64,000 nt of DNA, from assembly GCA_022695795.1 (NCBI GenBank), contig MU404103.1, positions 62,001 through 126,000 of the forward strand. Reading direction: 5' to 3'. This document shows positions 60,220 through 64,000 of the stretch, one piece after another. Origin of the DNA: Biscogniauxia marginata. Lineage: Eukaryota > Ascomycota > Sordariomycetes > Xylariales > Xylariaceae. The position numbers and the translations under genes were made by a program. Below the pieces are notes generated by a model. That model saw nothing but the letters and a program-made list of their open reading frames with translations. It was not told the DNA's origin and ran no database searches. Positions within the stretch are counted from its first letter, which is position 1. The number at the start of each line of letters is the position of its first letter.

Positions 60220-61810
60220 ATGCCTGGAATGATTTGCACGAAGAAGGCCCTCATCGGTCTTGTAGCTTTAACTTCCCACGCGAGCGCATTTTGGCGCTTG
60301 CCATGTTCTTCTCCTGTCGTGGTCGAACGCGCCGATCCGATCATGGACGAAGGCAAAGCTTCGACGCACTGTCATACTGTCATGGGCTCGAACGCCTTCA
60401 ATTTTACTATGGACTATGACCTCACTCAGACGGCTACCTGTTCTACCTGCAAAGTCGTTGAGGACCTCTCGAGCTACTGGGTCCCTAATCTCTACTACCA
60501 TGCTGAGAATGGCAGTTTTATTCCTGTTAAGCAAAATGGAGGCGCATTGATCTATTATCTGTAAGTATGAGCATTGCTAAACCTCGAAACTTCATAACTA
60601 CAATACAGTGTACTAACTAAAAAAAAAAAAAACAGACAACGCACAGATGAGAACGACCCGAATCCTGAAGAAGGACTCATCGCATTCCCCAAGGACTTCC
60701 GTATGATAGCGGGTGACATAAACAATCGTAATAATAGTAATTCGGTCGAGCAGCAGGCTGTCTCGTTCGCCTGTCTGGGCCACGACGGCCCAGCAACCCC
60801 TGAGCTGCCGAATCAGAATTGCCCCAACGGCCTACGAGCACAGCTCAGCTTCCCGTCATGTTGGGACGGCGTAAACCTGGACTCGTCCGACCATAAGAGC
60901 CATATGACCTACCCTAGCGGGATGGACACTGGCTTCTGCCCGAAGTCGCATCCCAAGCGGTTCATCACCATATTCTACGAGGTAACTTGGAACGTAGATG
61001 ACTTTAAGGATATGTGGTATAGCGACAAGCAGCCATTCGTATTTTCCAACGGGTATGTATATTTTTCCCCCTCCTATCACCCCCTGTGCCTACAACATCC
61101 GCGCATCTTGAACGAGTAGTCTACTAAACTTCGAGTCAAATGTAGCGACCCTACCGGCTACGGCTACCACGGTGATTTCGTCAACGGTTGGGATATCCCG
61201 ACCCTACAGAAGGCCATCGACGAGTGCACCGACAGCAGTGGTGTGGTAGAGCAGTGCGGCGCCTTCCAGTTCCGCGAGGACGAAAACATGGCGGCATGCA
61301 AGACGCTCCCCCGCATCAACGAGGCTGTGTCGGGCGTCCTGCCCGCCCTACCCGGCTGCAACCCGCTCCAGCCTGGTCCCGAGTCGGCCCTCTCGCAGGC
61401 AGGCAGACTGTGGCGCGCCCACTGAGATCGGCGACCCCGTGCTGCCGTTCGCGGACGTCAGCCGGACGCTCGGCTGGGGGTATGTGGCGTGCGCGCGGGA
61501 TCCGGCGGGCCAGTCGCGCACGCTCGACGGCTACAGCGCTGACGAGCGCGATATGACAGTGGATAAGTGCGTGGAGCTGTGCGGCGACCAGGGGTTCGAG
61601 TACGCGGGCGTCGAGTTCGGCAGCCAGTGCTTCTGCGGCGCGGGAGGCGTCGCCCCGGACAGGATGCCCGCCAACGGTACTCTCGGCGAATGCGACATGC
61701 TATGCTCCGGCGACGTGAACCAAGTCTGCGGCGGTGCCGCGCTGGTGGGCGTGTATCGGAAGTGCGCAAGCACGTCTGATTGTCAAAACTTGGCGTTGCC
61801 GCAGTGGTGA
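60220..61810 (+). CDS. Secreted DUF1996 protein with WSC domain, broken by a 4-bp frameshift
   Basis: Exons 60220-60560, 60636-61052 and 61146 onward; introns of 75 and 93 bp. Residues 1-23 are a signal peptide. DUF1996 follows, with DEGKASTHCHTVMG near the start and the GYGYHGDFVNGWD signature near residue 255. In exon 3 the frame reaches TGA at 61423-61425 (345-aa product), but the next frame continues without a stop to 61810 and encodes a WSC domain (GWGYVACARD..., SQCFCGAG, CDMLCSGDVNQVCGG), a cysteine-rich carbohydrate-binding module. The switch point holds three tandem GCAG units (61395-61406); two units would give one 472-aa reading frame. So this is a recent frameshift allele, a repeat-length polymorphism or an assembly error. 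DUF1996-WSC proteins are extracellular; their activity is not established. Confidence 0.82.
61395..61406 (+). repeat. Three tandem GCAG units at the frameshift site
   Basis: GCAG repeated three times without interruption, placed exactly where the reading frame switches in the DUF1996-WSC gene. Gain of one 4-bp unit by slippage explains the frameshift. Confidence 0.85.
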
Positions 61811-62495
61811 TTGACTAGATTGAGTCTAGTCTAGGAAGACTTTATCAGGGGTTGGAATCAGGGGATGGATACTTACCATAAGCTACCGCCTCCCAAACAT
61901 ACACATTTCAAGACCTTGAAAATCAAAAGTTTTTCACACGAATCCTTTCACTTCGATTATGAATAAGTTGACCTTATACACATTTAGTCATTCACATGTA
62001 CGTTGTATAGCTTTCATACATTATAAATATATGTTTTATACCTACGGCATTTGGTCGCATAACCTTCTACCAGGTGAGCTACCAAACTTGTGCTTCCTTT
62101 GTTTATTGTCTTCCTCGCTCCGGTCACAATCCATTTTTAGTTAAGGAGCAAGTCTTTATTCACTATAGAAGTAGCATAGAAAATATGGCCTAATGTTTCA
62201 TGGCTGTTACATATACTGCCTTGACCTCGTCGTATATTCTCCTTTCCTTTTTGGCTGGAATGGTCGACTCTGTTAAGTACATGCATGTCACCAGAAATCT
62301 ATCACATGATTATTTACTCCCTTGTGCAGCTTGTATTATGATGCAGAACTGAGCCCCGGTATGGAACTTATGACTACTCGATCCGGGCCACGGGGTCTCT
62401 TATACCTGCTCCCCCGTATTGATCAACGCACCACACTATAGGCTAGCCTCCCCAGTCCTGCCATTACTCTTGTACTCCTGCTAAACATTATGATA
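61811..62495. other. Intergenic region between convergent genes, no gene seen
   Basis: AT-leaning DNA holding the 3' flanks of the DUF1996-WSC gene and of the small membrane-protein gene. Nothing else is recognisable. Confidence 0.45.
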
Positions 62496-62822
62496 TCAGT
62501 GCTTGTGATATCTCTCTGCCCTATCAATACCGCGCTTGATTCTCCCCTCCACGTTATGAGCCATTGTCTCCAGCGGCAACCGGTTGTCAATTCTCTTAAC
62601 CGTTCTCTCGAGGGGATGTTCTACCCGCTGTACCATGCGCTGTGCCGGTGGAACGAAGTAAGAGATGTTTCGTTCCCACCGCGGTGCCCATTTGGCGGTT
62701 TGCTTCGCAAGGAGATCCTCACCGCTTGGGAGCATGAAATAGAAAGGTGCAAAGCTAGCGACACCGGCCACACCGAAGGTGACTACTTCGGAAAATCTGG
62801 GTCCCGGGATGCGGACGGGCAT
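62496..62822 (-). CDS. Small membrane protein of unknown function
   Basis: A 108-aa frame opening MPVRIPGPRFSEVVTFG. A hydrophobic segment at about 12-32 (VVTFGVAGVASFAPFYFML) should cross the membrane once. The rest is amphipathic and rich in Arg/Glu, with a helical stretch of heptad character at about 60-105 (QRMVQRVEHPLERTVKRIDNRL). The basic N-terminus plus an early membrane segment is compatible with an inner mitochondrial membrane protein, but this is only inference. Composition and codon use look coding, and the plus-strand frame over the same bases (62490-62852) looks like a shadow. I recognise no family. Additional exons cannot be excluded. Confidence 0.6.
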   Translation of the reverse strand: MPVRIPGPRFSEVVTFGVAGVASFAPFYFMLPSGEDLLAKQTAKWAPRWERNISYFVPPAQRMVQRVEHPLERTVKRIDNRLPLETMAHNVEGRIKRGIDRAERYHKH

Positions 62823-64000
62823 TTCGAGGGCTACATTTCAAGATCAGGTTAGTCCGGAGCAACGGCAAGAGTTGAGGGCGACAAGTATATGAAAACGTAC
62901 CAACGACTTGAGGTTTAATATAAGCGGTATTAGTATAAAACAGGTGTGTCTAAATCCACTGTAGAGCACAATGTTGCGAGATGAGAACGAATAAATGCAA
63001 GGTGTGCGATAGACTCCGAGACGTTAGTTTTAAGGGGAACCAAGACACGGCTTTACTCCAACCCCCCTCTCCTCCCTAATTTAGACACTCGCCTCATGCC
63101 TAATAAGCCACAAAGTATATTTTTCTCTATTTACCTGTAGAAGACACAAGACGAAGCGGGGATAGACTAATGACATAAGAGGTCATAATCACATGTCCAG
63201 GATTTCCAGCTCATATTTCGTCTAGCTTAGCATGGCATACGTAGTAGCTAACCTAAATCCCCAAGATGACTCTCGGGTTTATGAAAACTGTTACTCTTGA
63301 CGTTGACGCTCGGCAGTTCCCGCTTCCACGGTTTCCGAGTATACAATCAGACAGTCAGGGCTGTATTTTCAGGGTTGAAAATATCAGTGCTCTGATTCCA
63401 TGATGACTTTTGATCCACAAACGAGGTGAAAGGGCCAATGTCAGCATATATCAAAATTTACCTATCCGTGATAGTGAAGGGAGGAGAAGCTTCGACGGCA
63501 CCACAGCTAGCTTGACGAATAATATCACAGACTCCACAACGATGTACCTTGTCTAATAAAACTTAAAAAATAACAAGCAAAGCATCACAAAATAATATAG
63601 CAAAGAACTCATTTAAGCAGATTATGTCTATTATTATGGCGACCATCTAGGCTCCCTCCTACAGAACAAGATGTGTTTGTCCAGTTCCAACATATAGGGG
63701 CTGATTTTATACATACATTAGGTATTCATTACAGTATACAAAATTATTTGAAGAGCAACCTTGACATGGATTTCCTATGCAACACTACCAGGAGAAGAGA
63801 CTAGATCTCGCCGGCCAGCCTTTCATCGGGGGGTTATTATCAACATGAAATACTGCTACCTCGCTCTTTACACCGATAGTATAATAAGCTAGCACATCTT
63901 CAAGCAACATATTTTGGTTACAATACCCCTCCTTGGAAAATATTAAATTTGAAAAAGGTCACGGCAAAGACATCACTTACTCAAACGTCAAATTTCGAAC
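62823..64000. other. Right-hand intergenic region, no gene seen
   Basis: 1.2 kb of ordinary non-coding DNA, AT-leaning but not RIP-type, with no long frame, RNA gene or repeat that I can support. Confidence 0.45.

Noticed and set aside
57000..64000. Secondary-metabolite cluster around the beta-lactamase-fold gene
   Set aside because: No synthase, transporter, tailoring enzyme or pathway regulator is present in the neighbourhood.

Overview
This window looks like genomic DNA of a filamentous ascomycete (Pezizomycotina). The genes have short introns (about 50-160 bp) with fungal-type donors and CTAAC/CTGAC-like branch sites. The families are typically fungal: the kinetochore protein Fta4, DUF3716, DUF1996 with a WSC domain, a LysM secreted protein, a fungal CaiB/BaiF protein and a fungal IDO. 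Long AT-rich blocks are filled with transposon copies whose differences are C-to-T and G-to-A transitions, as expected after repeat-induced point mutation (RIP). Species cannot be named from the sequence alone.

Layout. 1-11.57 kb, 17.15-20.05 kb, 23.65-34.74 kb and part of 55.5-57.4 kb are AT-rich, RIP-degraded and gene-free. Inside them I can delimit a chromodomain-type Ty3/gypsy LTR retrotransposon family: a partial copy at 1-2245 on the minus strand, a complete copy at 2851-10307 on the minus strand with target duplication AAATG, and a complete copy at 27096-34557 on the plus strand with target duplication TTATT. I also see a TIR element family of about 2 kb with TA flanks (17475-19465 and 24444-26509, plus fragments), in which two of the retrotransposons are nested. 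A fold-back element lies at 19468-19897. A separate TIR element at 55500-57380 carries an unmutated solo LTR at 56735-56935.

Gene islands. 11.6-17.1 kb holds a calpain-type protease and the kinetochore subunit Fta4 (convergent). 20.05-23.65 kb holds one intracellular-type GH3 beta-glucosidase, squeezed between two RIP blocks. From 34.74 kb onward the DNA is mostly normal. In order it holds a LysM secreted protein, an orphan protein with one membrane segment, a DUF3716 protein convergent with a CaiB/BaiF CoA-transferase family protein, a long disordered protein convergent with ESCRT-I Vps23, an indoleamine 2,3-dioxygenase convergent with a small cysteine-rich secreted protein, then the TIR element, a serine hydrolase of the beta-lactamase fold, a DUF1996-WSC secreted protein broken by a 4-bp repeat change, and a small membrane protein. 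The genes are unrelated housekeeping, degradative or secreted functions. I see no biosynthetic cluster or operon-like system.

The points most worth following are the nested, dated transposon structure, the divergent U3 regions of the chromovirus LTRs, a GC-AG intron needed to keep the GH3 gene open, the GCAG-repeat frameshift that removes the WSC domain, and the in-frame stop in the disordered gene that needs a 51-nt intron. I did not find a convincing new molecular system.
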